A stretch of 64,000 nucleotides of DNA from Blasia pusilla. Lineage: Eukaryota > Marchantiophyta > Marchantiopsida > Blasiales. Location of the stretch: assembly GCA_050084515.1 (NCBI GenBank), contig CM114274.1:28024001-28088000 (forward strand). The letters run 5' to 3'. The notes under the pieces are model-generated. The model was given only the letters and a program-made list of their open reading frames with translations, was not told the origin of the DNA and did no database searches. A program made the translations under genes and the position numbers. Below, piece after piece: positions 1 to 11,304 of this stretch; position 1 is the first letter of the stretch, and every line of letters begins with the position of its first letter.

Positions 1-400
1 TCCAAAAGAAATAAGCAAGATAGCTTGTCGTGAAGCCAAGACACCATCCTCTCCCTCAAATGTATTCACGTGAAGAAGTTCACCAAAAGTTGCCAAGATA
101 GAAGCGTGAAAAGAGACCCATCGATGAAAGAATCTTGAAGTGAGAGGACAAGTGCGAAGAAGGTAGGAAGGAAGTCGTAGAAAACATTGGGAGTGAATTC
201 CGTAAGCCACTTGAGGATCCCCTAGATGAGATGGCAAATGAAGTCATTCCATATCTTTCAAAAGGGATTCATCCAAAAACTTCGTGACATAGTAGATGAA
301 GCCAATTGGGACCCCAAGAACCCTAACCCCTTCAATGTAAATAGGAAAATCAAGAATAGACGGAATGAATATCAAGGGAAGACATGAAAGAGACAATACT
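1..400 (-). repeat. End of repeat family R1 (cut by window edge)
   Basis: Identical to part of the fuller R1 element at 42,060-43,210 and similar to 16,980-17,360 plus 18,994-19,140. Minus-strand translations of R1 loci share short peptides, but no known transposase or polymerase motif was recognised, so the class is unknown. Confidence 0.6.
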
Positions 401-2217
401 CCACACTTACTAGGTTGGATTTTAAAATTAAAATGAAAAAATTACTTTTTGGATTGGAATTTTTTTTGCATTTTGTTTCATGTCTATATGTAAGTTAAAA
501 ATAATAAATTATTTTTAACACTTATTTAAATAATAAAATGTATTCTATTTTGATCCTATCTTTCTGGTATAGGCCACGGATCTTACCCGAACAAGAACCC
601 CTAAAGATGCACATCCCAATTAATGAAATACCGAAAAACACGCGTCTATCGACTTACGAACACTCGTACGTACGGACGCATCTTTGTGCGCTGAAACCCA
701 TTGAATGTCTGCTGCACCCGTGATCGAATGGAAGTAGTAAGAGGGTGAAAAGGAGAAATGATATTTTCCCTCTTCTTGCCCGACGATCTTCCACACGAGA
801 AAGAAAAAGAAAAGGATCGGGTCAAAGTACAAACTTGGGCAACACGTCTTCCAGGAATCAAATCGGTCCAGAGGCCTGGGACTTCTTTGCACTTCTCGGC
901 ACGTCGCGGAGGCAATAAACGGGCAAGTTTCCCGAGGGAGCGCACAGCGGTTTTTTCAAACCGAATGGGAGAATCCCGATTCTCCTATCCGGGAACAGTC
1001 CAAACTTCCCGATCTCGTCTGGAAAGATCCGCTTTCAGCCGGCCAGGTCCACCGTGATCTCGTTCCAGATTTTGGAACACCGGGGTTGACCAGAGCTGAC
1101 GGCCTTCCATGCAGCTTTCTTTCTTTGAGTGGGAAGGAAGGAATGAGTTGTGGGCAGGAGGGTCTCTGCATCCTGACGCAGCTTCCGTCCACAAAAACTG
1201 TCTGTGACAGCATGAACGGAAGGAGCGGTTGGGGATAAAGACGACGGCGTCGTCGTCGTCTTGACAGTAACCGTCCAAGAGGCGTTGAGGCTGAGGGCAG
1301 CGGCGGCAGCCTTATGGGTGTGTCGTCCGCACCTTCGGAGCCCTTTCATGTCCAGAGGGTCGGGACGAGAAGTCCTTCGCTCCGGATGGACGAGACTCCA
1401 GGGTGGAAAAACTGACTTGTGCTTGTGCCTGTCGGGGTCATGATAGAGGGGAGAGATTTCTTTTGGGTGCCCTTGGCTTGGAAACTTTTGGAATGGCGAT
1501 TGCTCCTAGTGCCTGGATTAACCGAAGATGGGTCAACGCTGAAATTGCAAATCTGGAACCAGAAGTTTGCCAAGCCAGTCCAACCAGTGCTGTCTGTGAA
1601 GGTTTACTAGCTAGCGAAGATCTACTAACCAAAATCAAAACTCTTTACAGCACCCATCTACCTTAGATGTGAGCTACGCAGAGTTTCTTGGTTGATAGCT
1701 GGAAGCTCCAAAGGTAGATTTGAGCTACGCAGAGTTTCTTGGTTGATAGCTGGAAGCTCCAAATACTGATACTCCCTCGCACTATACGAGAGAGTATCTC
1801 TCGTTTCATCATGGCAAGTTCTTCACTTCTTCCTCACTCTGCATACACCCCAATTTTCTAGCACTGGGACAATTTCCGACACAGTTTTCCATCGCAAGGC
1901 TCCTTCCTGTAGGTACTACTTAATGGGAGGAAACGATGAGAGTTTATATTCCTATTCCGAGACATGTCTGGCAATTTCTCCTGCGGACAGTGCATAGCTT
2001 CCGCACGTGCATGGAGGGCTGAATTCGGCCTATTCTTAAGGTTTTAAGAATGATAATCTCCATCAACACAAAGCGAGAATTTTCAGCACGGAATATTCCT
2101 CGTCTTTATTCAGAATAGACCTGTTCGGGAGGGACACCACATCCAAACTCCAGTTTTGTCAAGAATCCATTATTCCAGGGGACCAATGGGAACTTAACTA
2201 GATTCCATTTGTATAGA
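400..2217. other. Intergenic DNA, no gene recognised
   Basis: AT-rich to about 560, then more GC-balanced. Several overlapping open frames on both strands (about 760-1,660) change length between the two copies because of 1-base indels, and none resembles a known family. A 51-base tandem duplication lies at 1,665-1,765. Part of this stretch is probably the 3' flank and untranslated region of the oxidoreductase gene that ends at 2,218. Confidence 0.5.
1665..1765. repeat. 51-base tandem duplication
   Basis: Two near-identical units; the shared core gagctacgcagag starts at 1,671 and again at 1,722. Also present in the right copy, near 44,465-44,565. Confidence 0.85.
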
Positions 2218-5200
2218 TCAGCTCAGATCGATCTTTTCCAACTGAGTAAAACCTTGAGAAGCGCTGGACCTGAAAATGGCCTCAATAACTGCTACATCAG
2301 TCAGCGCTTCCTGCACTGAATGTCGCGGATCTGCTGAGCTTAGGTCCTTGCCCTGAGGGAGGAGACAATCACAGCCACAGAAAATCAGTTTAAGAAGACA
2401 ACCTAGAGATGCCATTTCACTAAAAAAAATTACCGCCATTGTCTGCATTTCCATAAATAGAAAAGTAAATCTCGATTGTACACCATTTCATCTACATGCC
2501 AAACAGATACTATCAGTTTCGACTCAGATGGGAAATTGAAGGGTAACAGTGATTCAGAGTGGACACTCAGGAGTTGCTTTCCCCTGCAATAAGATCCTGC
2601 CCCTTCTCGTAATATATTATTCACATGGGACATTCCGAAGGATATTTTCGTAGCAAGAAATAGGATACCTGGAAAGCTACTCCCACAATATCCGCTGCAA
2701 ATGCTTGTAGGGCCCCTTTCACCCCGGAAACAGGAGAGGATATTGATTTTAGCTCTTTGTCCTTGCCTCCAGGAATGAGACTAGCCTGCAATACAGAAGG
2801 GTAATACACTGTCATGAAGAGTTGAACTGAGGAAACCACAACAAAGGAGCTAAGTTGCTGGGGACGTATCAGTAGACCAGAATCAGAATCATAAATTCAA
2901 CATCAAAATGGTCAATTTCTCACGTAAGTTCTTTTATCCAGAGACTGTGTAATCAAGTGTCTGTAGACTACACCAGATCGGACAACAATTTAGTGTATCA
3001 AGCGCAGCAGTTCGAACTTGAAAATGAAGCACTTGCTCTGGTGATTAAAAATTGTTCCATATTGCAGTTCAAAAATGATTCTTCCTGGAATACCACACAT
3101 CCACCCACACTCCAAGCCAAGAGAGCTGTTGAAAGTCACCAATTACACAACTATCATGGCTAATTCTGGTAGCAGCAATAACTTTCATTATTTCACAGTC
3201 TACATACCATATATCCATTTGAAATAAGATTGAGGGCTAGAAGTGTCAACCTTGTAGCCTTTCTTGCCATCTTGCCATACTCTCTCCACCATAACCTCGC
3301 CTTTGGTACCCAGCACTCGCCAAACCACCTACACAAGTGTGAGGATATGAAAATGAATTCCACCTATTGTAGGAATCAAGGACATAGTTGCTACCCTCCT
3401 GGTTGATTGCAAGCTGTTAAAGGACACCTAACGTTCATGTGTTTCAATAAGGAAAATTATGAACCTCTTCTCTATTAGCACCATGGAAGGACATCATGAA
3501 TACTCCTGTGCAGCCACCCTCCATTTGCCTGCAATAATTTAGAAGTCACCAGAAAGGGCTATCAGTATGCAATATTGCTAATCTTTAAACACCAAAATTG
3601 TTCGCACATAAAAATTAATTTACGTCATCAAGTATCTTCCAAAGATTGTTGGAAGACCTCCATTTGCTATCACTGAAACCTGTTGAGAGGAACAGGTGAA
3701 CCACCTGCTTGAGCTCTCTTTTGATGCACTCTGTTTAACTTTTAGAAAAGTTTCTTCCTGAGTCTTTGCACCATACTGAAGAGAGACCTACCAGGACAGC
3801 CTTCTCCATAAACTAAAGAAGTTCAAAGCCTATGTTTATAACCAGAAAATCTACATCTACTCCCTGTTATGGTAAAGCCCATACTTTTACTACAAATTAA
3901 GGTTACATTTGAGCTTACAGAATCGTTGCCACAGTATCTGGGGGTGCCAGATTTTGATCAACATGTCTTGAAATAGCTGCCACCGATTTGACATCTAGAC
4001 CAGTGATCTGTGTGAAAATTGTAAAACAAAACAGTTTAAGAAATGTGGGCCAGATTTTGATCAACATGTCTTGCAATAGCTGCCACCGATTTGACATCTA
4101 GACCAATGATCTGTGTGAAAATTGTAAAACAAAACAGCTTAAGAAATGTTCTTGCAAAATAGGACAAATACAACACTATGCTGATAATGAGAAAAAGAAG
4201 TTCAACATGAGGATCCATCCGAAAAGTATACATATACTTAGCCAACCTGGAAACGAGAAGATTCATCTATATGTATAAACCACTTCCAACCCTGTTCTTT
4301 AGTGTGCTGAATCTACTAACGCTTCATGAAGACTCACCATCCTCAAAGTAGCAACGAAATGTACTCCTCCATCCAGTGGTAGTCCACCCTGTTTCAGAGC
4401 AAGTCAGTCCATCTAAAAATTCAATGAAGGTCAATCAAAGAACACAATTCTCAGCAAATGATGATCTGCTCGTGGCCACATAGTGACTTCAATCAGCACA
4501 CAAACCTTGAAATCCTTTCGCCAAGAAGTTGTCACACTACCATAATACATGTTTTCCTTGTTCATGGGCTCGTGGGCTATCACTTCAAATGCTGTAAATT
4601 CTCCAATCTCCTTTACCATCAATGCTGCCTGCCAATGACGCACAATGAAAAAGCATTTGATTCCATAATTAATCCACCAGTCAGGACAAATATAGCTGGA
4701 GAACTCACACATAGCACGCCCTAAATTGTCACACCCCAAGAAGAAAACAGTGTAGGGTCATCTTTGAATTGATACGGTGCTCATTGGAAGGGTACTGGGC
4801 AGGGTCACCACCTCATTTATGGGTGGTTCAAAACGGAAGTTCTCCGCAACAGCCCAAAGAAGCGGCTTGCCTCGATTTGCACATATGGTTTTATATTCCG
4901 AGAAAGCATCTTGAACTTTTGATACACCTAAAAGGAGAGTCACACATGCAAAACTGTCTTTAAGTGAAGAAGATTGAGACAAAGAGAAAAGAAAACTTGT
5001 ATTAAGAAACATGTTGCAAATGCAAAAAGTCATGCCCTCTGAGTTTTCCAAAAGCTGGATTCATAGTCGGATCATGAGAAGGGTACAACACAAGTTTGAT
5101 CATCTGTTTTCACTGGAAGTTGAATACTAAATTTCACCTTAACCTCTTAGTTCAAAAGTGGAGGACAAGCCGGACAGAGATAGGAGTGGCACAGAACTAC

Positions 5201-6264
5201 TCACAGGTTCCAACCGGCTTTTCTTCATGTCCAAACCGAAAATTAGCATGTCCCCATTGCAGAACAAGCGAAGCCCAACCCCATCAGAAATTGAATGCAT
5301 ATCAGAAAAAACTTCGTAATCCTGTGCTTACACACAACAAAGGAGAAAATCTCCTATGTTCAACATGTCCCTCAGAATCAAATCTGACTATCATTTTAAA
5401 GCTGTATGCATTATTGGACAGAGGCAACATGACTACAGATTGAAATCTTGCAGATCCCTTTGGGAAACTCGTTGTATGAAGATGATTGTCTCTCTTCGTG
5501 ATGGACCTATTGGGAAATAGCAACTGCTAGAATAAAAACTTGTTGGGTAGGAATCACCTTGAATCACATGCTTTCCTGCGTGAAGGGCCTTCACAACAAA
5601 ATCCAACTGAAGAAAGACACAGAAGCCACCGATAAAACTTCAGAACTAATGCTATATTGTTACAAGGTTGACAGTAAGTGATTTTCGGACTACATTTGCA
5701 GATTCTCACTCCACTCTTCCAGTAGAGAGGGTCCCTTTCTGAGAGGGAAAATGAGGTGTAGACCTGAATCTCAGCTGCAAGAACTATGGAAACGGCATGA
5801 ATGCTTTCATCTTCTAGTATGTCGTTCAGCCCGTCATTCCCCCACCTCACCAACACATCTGGTGCAAAGTCTCTCGCCTGTGCTGCTGCCTCTGTTGCAG
5901 ATTCCTGTTTCAGTCAGAAATTTGTGAAGATGTAACCCTCAACTACTTGAAAGCGGAAGGTTTACTTCTCAAAGTGAAGCCTTAATGTCACCAAGAAATA
6001 GTTTTTTTTGGTTGTCATTTCTCGGATTGATTGCACTTGGCCCAGCTTGCTTGAAACCAGAGCAGCTACTTTTGGACCAATCCAGATGGAAAAGGCTCCG
6101 AGTGAGAGGCCGTCACTAAAGAAAACAAAGTGCCAGAAATAAACCTCAGATCGGCTCCAGATTGCTCGCAAAGTAATAACATCTGTCAGGTGTCTCAGAG
6201 CGGGCACATAATCCGAGCGCACAAATATGCCTCCTCCCAGAATGGCCAACGTTGGCTTTGTCAT
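2218..6264 (-). CDS. Gfo/Idh/MocA-family NAD(P)-dependent oxidoreductase, 12 exons
   Basis: Proposed exons (minus strand): 6264-6145, 5904-5764, 5606-5558, 5222-5205, 4927-4812, 4628-4506, 4388-4338, 4007-3919, 3528-3465, 3328-3251, 2785-2669, 2352-2218. All junctions are GT-AG, phases agree throughout, and the product is 366 residues, normal for the family. Residues 1-40 carry a Rossmann-type glycine turn (AILGGGIFV). The EKP motif, whose lysine is the family's conserved catalytic residue, is at 104-106 and is built by an 18-base micro-exon. GGVHF near 196-200 fits the conserved C-terminal-domain histidine. The family transfers hydride on sugars or related polyols; the substrate here is unknown. 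I chose the ATG at 6264 because the Rossmann strand follows directly; the frame stays open upstream to about 6,531, so an N-terminal extension is possible. No signal peptide is evident. Exon 8 lies in a 103-base tandem duplication. Confidence 0.87.
3949..4154 (-). repeat. 103-base tandem duplication covering exon 8 of the oxidoreductase gene
   Basis: Units 3,949-4,051 and 4,052-4,154 each contain the acceptor CACACAG and the start of the exon (I-x-GLDVKSVAAI). Only the unit nearer 3,919 keeps the rest of the exon and a donor (GTAAGC). The unit reached first during transcription reads into a stop four codons after its conserved part. The intact protein therefore needs the first copy to be skipped. 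The same arrangement is in the right copy at about 46,744-46,949. Confidence 0.85.
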
Positions 6265-7205
6265 GTCAGCCTTCACAGTATAAACAGACAGCACGGGGCA
6301 TAAATGATTCAGTCGAGCAACTTTGGCTTGTACGTCGGTGCATAACTTGTGGAACGAGCATGATAAAATGCAAAGAATTTCATGATTATGGACGGCATTA
6401 CCATTCACTCTTCCCTCAAAATCTCCAATTCCTCCCGAAGAGCAAAGTTCTTGGCATACGATCTCAACTGCTGTTTCACTCGAAGGCACACTGCACCAAA
6501 ACCAGACCACAAAAGTGTGGAGATTCAGCATGACTTGCCATAGAGGTTGGGCGAGAGATTCAGTGGTTCTTTAGCAATCTTGCTGTTCTTTAGTTCTCTC
6601 CACCGGCTGTCCAAGTTTCCCAGGCTCGTATTACCTTTCCAGCTGACAAATGGTGATTGACAGACATGGCAAATCACCACAGAAACCGGTGAAGTAACTA
6701 ACTCAAGAGACAATGCTCGGGACCGATGAACAAAGCTATAAGTAAATTAAGTCTCGGAATGAACTATGCAACACGTGCACATTTTCAGGATAGACCATGA
6801 GATTTCTTCTAATCTGGGATAGTCGAGTGGAAGTAGCACACAAGGTGGCCCCAGGAGATTCCATGCAACAAACTAGAAGAGGCGCAAATCTCGCGTCTCG
6901 TTACGGCGTAGCAATTAAGACGGGCTCAAATCACCTTAATGTTCGAAGGACAGAGAGAGGAGGGAACAGCAGAGAGGACTCAGAGGAGAGGGCCGCACTC
7001 AATTCCAAACAGCAAGCCCTCCTCTAGACAGGAAAGGATTTAATCGCACAGACGACGAATCGAAGAACCGACCGCAATTCCGGCAGCATCCTTTCAGCCC
7101 GTAAACTGAGGGCATCTCACAGACTCACACATCCCCTCACCTCGAAACTCCGCACTGTCCGCAGTCGGAATCGTCCGCTCCGCCGACGAGGTCCTCCAAA
7201 GATGA
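6265..7205. promoter_or_regulatory. Upstream region of the oxidoreductase gene (5' UTR/promoter presumed)
   Basis: No recognisable coding exon. The frame upstream of the start codon is open to about 6,531. The segment 6,930-7,200 is more GC-rich than its surroundings, consistent with a plant promoter or 5' UTR. No clear TATA box was assigned. Confidence 0.3.
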
Positions 7206-8640
7206 AGTCACAAAAGAGTTGAAAGAGCAGGGAATTCAAGAGCACGTGAAGGACGAGCAGGTGGCCGGCTAAACTGGCCAACAAGTCTAGAGTTATGCTC
7301 TAGAGTCAAGTCTAGAGGCACATGCTTGGCATCTTCCTTGCACCTATCAAAAGTCCTTTGGAGACTTCTTTTTGACAATCCAGCTTTTTTTAAAGGAGAT
7401 GATGAGAGCAATAGCCAAACCTTTCTTCAATAGTCCCTTATATGACAAGAGGGTCGAATTGATATTCGTTATTAAGTTGACTATAGAGATGATGGGTCTT
7501 TTCACCGATGTTGCCGCCGCCACTGCCACTCGTTGTAATAATATCCCGTGTGCCACCACATGGGCTTGCACAAACTTTCGCATAGGATCTGATTTGTCAC
7601 TAAAATATTCTCCGCCGTTGCCACCACCTTAGCCTCCCGTATCATGTAAGGATCAACATGAATAAGGGAATCTCGCATGGAATAGTACAGCTCCCTTGGC
7701 ACGTGGAAGCCACTCTTGTGAGCAATACAAAACATGATATCTCGGTGAGTAGCAATCCTCTCATCATTCCCAACTGGATAACGTGCCAAATGCACACAAA
7801 GAGGTGCACACTCCGATAACATTTACAGTGCGTCGAACCAACCACCAATGGTCGGGGGAGGCTTAGTTGAAACAACATCGCTATGATGTAGGTAAGTGGT
7901 GCGATACAGAAAATCGAGATGAGGGGGCGAGCCCCATGAGCTGCCCCCTTCTTGGAGCAAGAGCAACTACGGGACCGAACGTCCATGGGAATATCCCCAT
8001 CCAACATAATGCCTCTAAAGACTGCCTCAAAGTGGGCTTCCATCAAAGAAGATTGGAGCCCTGACTACCCAAAGGTAACTAAGGAGGAGAACATGGGGAG
8101 AACGACTTTGGCCTCAACTAGAAGGGAATGTCTATAGGCTTTGAGGGAAGACTGTAGTAGGAAAAGACCATCTTCAACCTAGTATTGTGGAAGGAAGGGT
8201 CTATCTCTTACCATAAATCTAGAACAAACAAGGGGTGCTCCAATGGCCCAACTCCCTAAAAAGCCAAGGGCGCCACTAACTCAATCGAGAGAATATCTAC
8301 TTTGCCAAAGACAATTGGTGATCGCCATGAAACTCGAGACAAAGTCCGGGCTAGTAGATGGGACTCCCAAGACGCAAAGCCCTTTGACACGTATCATGAA
8401 CTTGTTAGGTAAATAAAGATCATCGGTTAGGCTTGATGGAGACCATGCCTTGCACTTTCCTACCTTCACCGCGAAGCTGACATATGTCAACTGGACAAGA
8501 AAGTTTTGGAATGCATGGACGAATGGATCTCTAGGCCAAAAATATGAATATCTTCTGCCAACAAGGGGAAACTACAACCTAGGAAAGCCTCCACCGTGTA
8601 GAGAACAATCGATAATGATGAGCAAGTATTCAAGAACTAG
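7206..8640 (-). repeat. Decayed R1-like repeat remnant
   Basis: Around 8,245-8,345 the sequence resembles the R1 element at about 42,735-42,845, and the minus-strand peptide GALGFLGSWAIGAP parallels the R1 peptide TAFLGSLALVAP. Minus-strand open frames at 7,502-7,822 and 7,642-8,046 have no recognised family. Best read as an old mobile-element fragment of unknown class, also present in the right copy at 50.0-51.4 kb. Confidence 0.45.
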
Positions 8641-9820
8641 CGATAACTAGCATGATGAGCAAGTATTGATCATGAACCATATCATGGAGTTAGAGAGACC
8701 AAGTATTTTTTATGAAGACTAGTCTATCAATTCAAAAGATTTGTCATGTGAATATGCATCACTACCAACATACATCGAGATCCATCTAACTATGAGTATC
8801 TATTTACAAATGAATGATTAGAGACACCCCAATATAAATCCGGATGTAAAATCATATATGAAATCCATATGCTTCATTCAAGCATCAACTCAAGATACAC
8901 AATATTACACCCTACTATAGCAATAAGAGACAAACATGAAATAACTATCAATGTGTGATTATGTACCGACATGTTTGCCCATAGCACTAAGGACATCATA
9001 TATATTTCTTGGAAAAAAAGTCAAAAGTATTTAAAATATTCTAAAATTTTAAGAATCTAGTTTAGAAGCAATTTTGACATTGCTTTCGTAAGAAGACATC
9101 AAATTTACATTTCTTTTTCTTTTATATGCCTTACTTGTGGGGAAGACAATTCCTTCATATAGTCTTCTTTCATCCCAATAACTCCATTTAGAACATTTAT
9201 AGCACTTTCTATTGTTACCTTCCATTAACTATTCTTATTATTAATTTATATTAATATTGTCAAAGTTCATAAAATGATTAGAAGACTATAATTAATAGTC
9301 GAAGTGAATTTCTTTGAAACATGTAGTAACCTTTAAAAAAAGGAAGATTTAATAAATAGATAGATTAAGGGATGTAGGCTAAGATTTAATTTCTTTCCTA
9401 AAAAAAGAAGTGGAAATTACGGAAATTTTTTCAAATAGGAAAGGAAGGGAAGTAGTTTACTTTCAAATTAAAGAGATTGTGACTGACTTTTTTTTAACAA
9501 AATGAGGTGGATAGAAGATTCTCTAATAATGGAAATTCAAATAAGAAAGGAAGGGAAGTAGTTTACTTTCAAATTGAAGGGATTGTGATTGAATTTTTTC
9601 AACAAAATGAGGTGGATGGAAGATTCTCTAATAATGGAAATTTGTTGTAGGGTTTAAAATGTCAAACCAAATTAAGAATGGAATAAAATATTCAATTTTT
9701 AATAACTGGGACTTTTTAGAAATAAAATAAAGTATTGTGTGTAAACTAGTCTTTAATGATTCTCGATATATCCACTTTATTATAAAATAAACCTCAAAAG
9801 AGGACAAAGAAAATTAATAA
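8640..9820. other. AT-rich intergenic DNA
   Basis: No open frame of note and no recognised element except the tandem repeat at 9,430-9,650. Confidence 0.6.
9430..9650. repeat. 106-base tandem duplication
   Basis: Two units sharing aaggaagggaagtagttt (starts at 9,441 and 9,547) followed by a shared aaaatgaggtggat. Also present in the right copy at about 52,210-52,430. Confidence 0.85.
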
Positions 9821-10060
9821 CATCTCAAAAGTAGAATAAAAAATGCATAAAAGAATGCAAAAAGAAAATGGCAACTAGCCAACGCAAACACCCACTCCAC
9901 GATATACACCATTGATAGCCTGAAATAAATCTGACAAGAACAAGAATGGTTGGTCAGACATGAATGGACGACGAGGCGAGCGACCTCCCACCACCTCCGC
10001 ACGACGTGTCGATGTCAAAGCTTGTGCACATTCTAAGGCCACTAAGATGCATTGCCGAAA
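9820..10060 (-). repeat. R1 end fragment
   Basis: Similar to 16,390-16,590 over the stretch with gacgac(g/a)a(a/g)g and the following tract, and more weakly to 42,090-42,200. No coding content recognised. Confidence 0.4.
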
Positions 10061-11304
10061 ATAAGTAGTAACTACGAAGAGAAGGACTATGGGAAGCGAC
10101 AAGGTGATGATTCTCGAAAGAATGATGAACACATGTTTGTAAAAAAATATCAAAAAACACGTATAAATGACCGAATACTTCCATTTATGATTACATCCTT
10201 CCTAACAACTAGATTTCTTCAAGATGTGAAATTTTTATGAGTTGAAGAGACGCATTACTACACATCTTGATAAGAAAGAAAAAATCTTTAAGAACGATTG
10301 TTACATCTTTTTAATTTGCAAGAGTAAAAGACCTTTCTATAAAAAGGGGAGAAGAGAGGCCGTAATCTTTGAATTGGGTGCTCTACTCTCTGCTTCTTCA
10401 GTGTGAATCCAAAACAATATTCCCGGGCCACGCATTGACGCCACGGCGTCCTAACTATCTTGCCTCTTTCACAATTCAACTCACGAACCGCATTAAATAT
10501 GTATTCGCTGCAGCGAGAAACTGAAGTAAAACTATGGTTCCTAAGACTCCGTGTGGATTCCTTTCCTTCGTCTTCCCCTTTACTCTGCGGGATAGATTCC
10601 CGCATATTTTATCCTTGGTGTCTAATATCTTTGGCTCTTGGAAATTTGGTCGCCCTTTCCACTACTGTACTGTCTAAAGTCTCTCCTCGATCCGGAAAAT
10701 AAGAACCTGCACGTATTCACCAGCGCAGGATCTGGAGCGAACGATCAAGAACTCACCTTCAATTCAAGCAACCTGTACGTCCCTTCCTTACCCTGTTTGA
10801 ATTGTGCACAAACTTCAGATGTGAAAAACTACACCAAGAGCAAACCAACCCGGCGACTTGGATGACTCTGGGGTTCCCTAAAACTGCTCCTTCTCCAGTC
10901 ACAAGTTATCTCTGTAATGATTTGTATGGGATGGATAACTGCACCGCGTGGTAGTATTGTTAAACAGATGTCTCTGCAATGTACACCTTCGGTCAAGTCT
11001 CTTGCAACTTGTATTTCAGAAGCAATAACATCTAACCCAAACTCACTCGGCAACGTATAGAGGCTAGCTGACCTAAATCCATTCTATTTTCTGTGAGCGC
11101 GTGAGTTACACTTTAGTGTCTACTCTGGTGTGCGATTTCACCCAAATTACGCGAGGCTTGGCACAACCAAGAATCCGACTCCACATCCTACAGACACTTT
11201 TCTCATATGTTAATATGTCCCTGCTATGCTTTCCTCCCTCCTCAGTATTCTAGTCAAAACCTGACTACTGTCGCTTTGGTGCTTACACCTACATGCTTCT
11301 CTAG
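10060..11304. other. Downstream flank of the ZNF511-like gene, no gene recognised
   Basis: Probably includes the 3' UTR of the zinc-finger gene. A minus-strand frame of 74 codons at 10,829-11,053 reads like protein but has no recognised domain, and in copy 2 its upstream end changes through 1-base indels. Confidence 0.4.

Noticed and set aside
758-1057. 99-codon plus-strand frame present in both copies
   Set aside because: The C-terminal part changes frame between copies, the opposite strand is also open, and no domain is seen.
3208-3250. Longer version of oxidoreductase exon 10 with the donor at 3,207
   Set aside because: It leaves a phase that gives a stop in exon 11; the donor at 3,250 keeps phase and fits the family pattern (GYK joined to ASL).
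10829-11053. 74-codon minus-strand frame that reads like protein
   Set aside because: No known motif, no convincing splice link to the zinc-finger gene (whose last exon already ends at 11,305), and its upstream end differs between copies.
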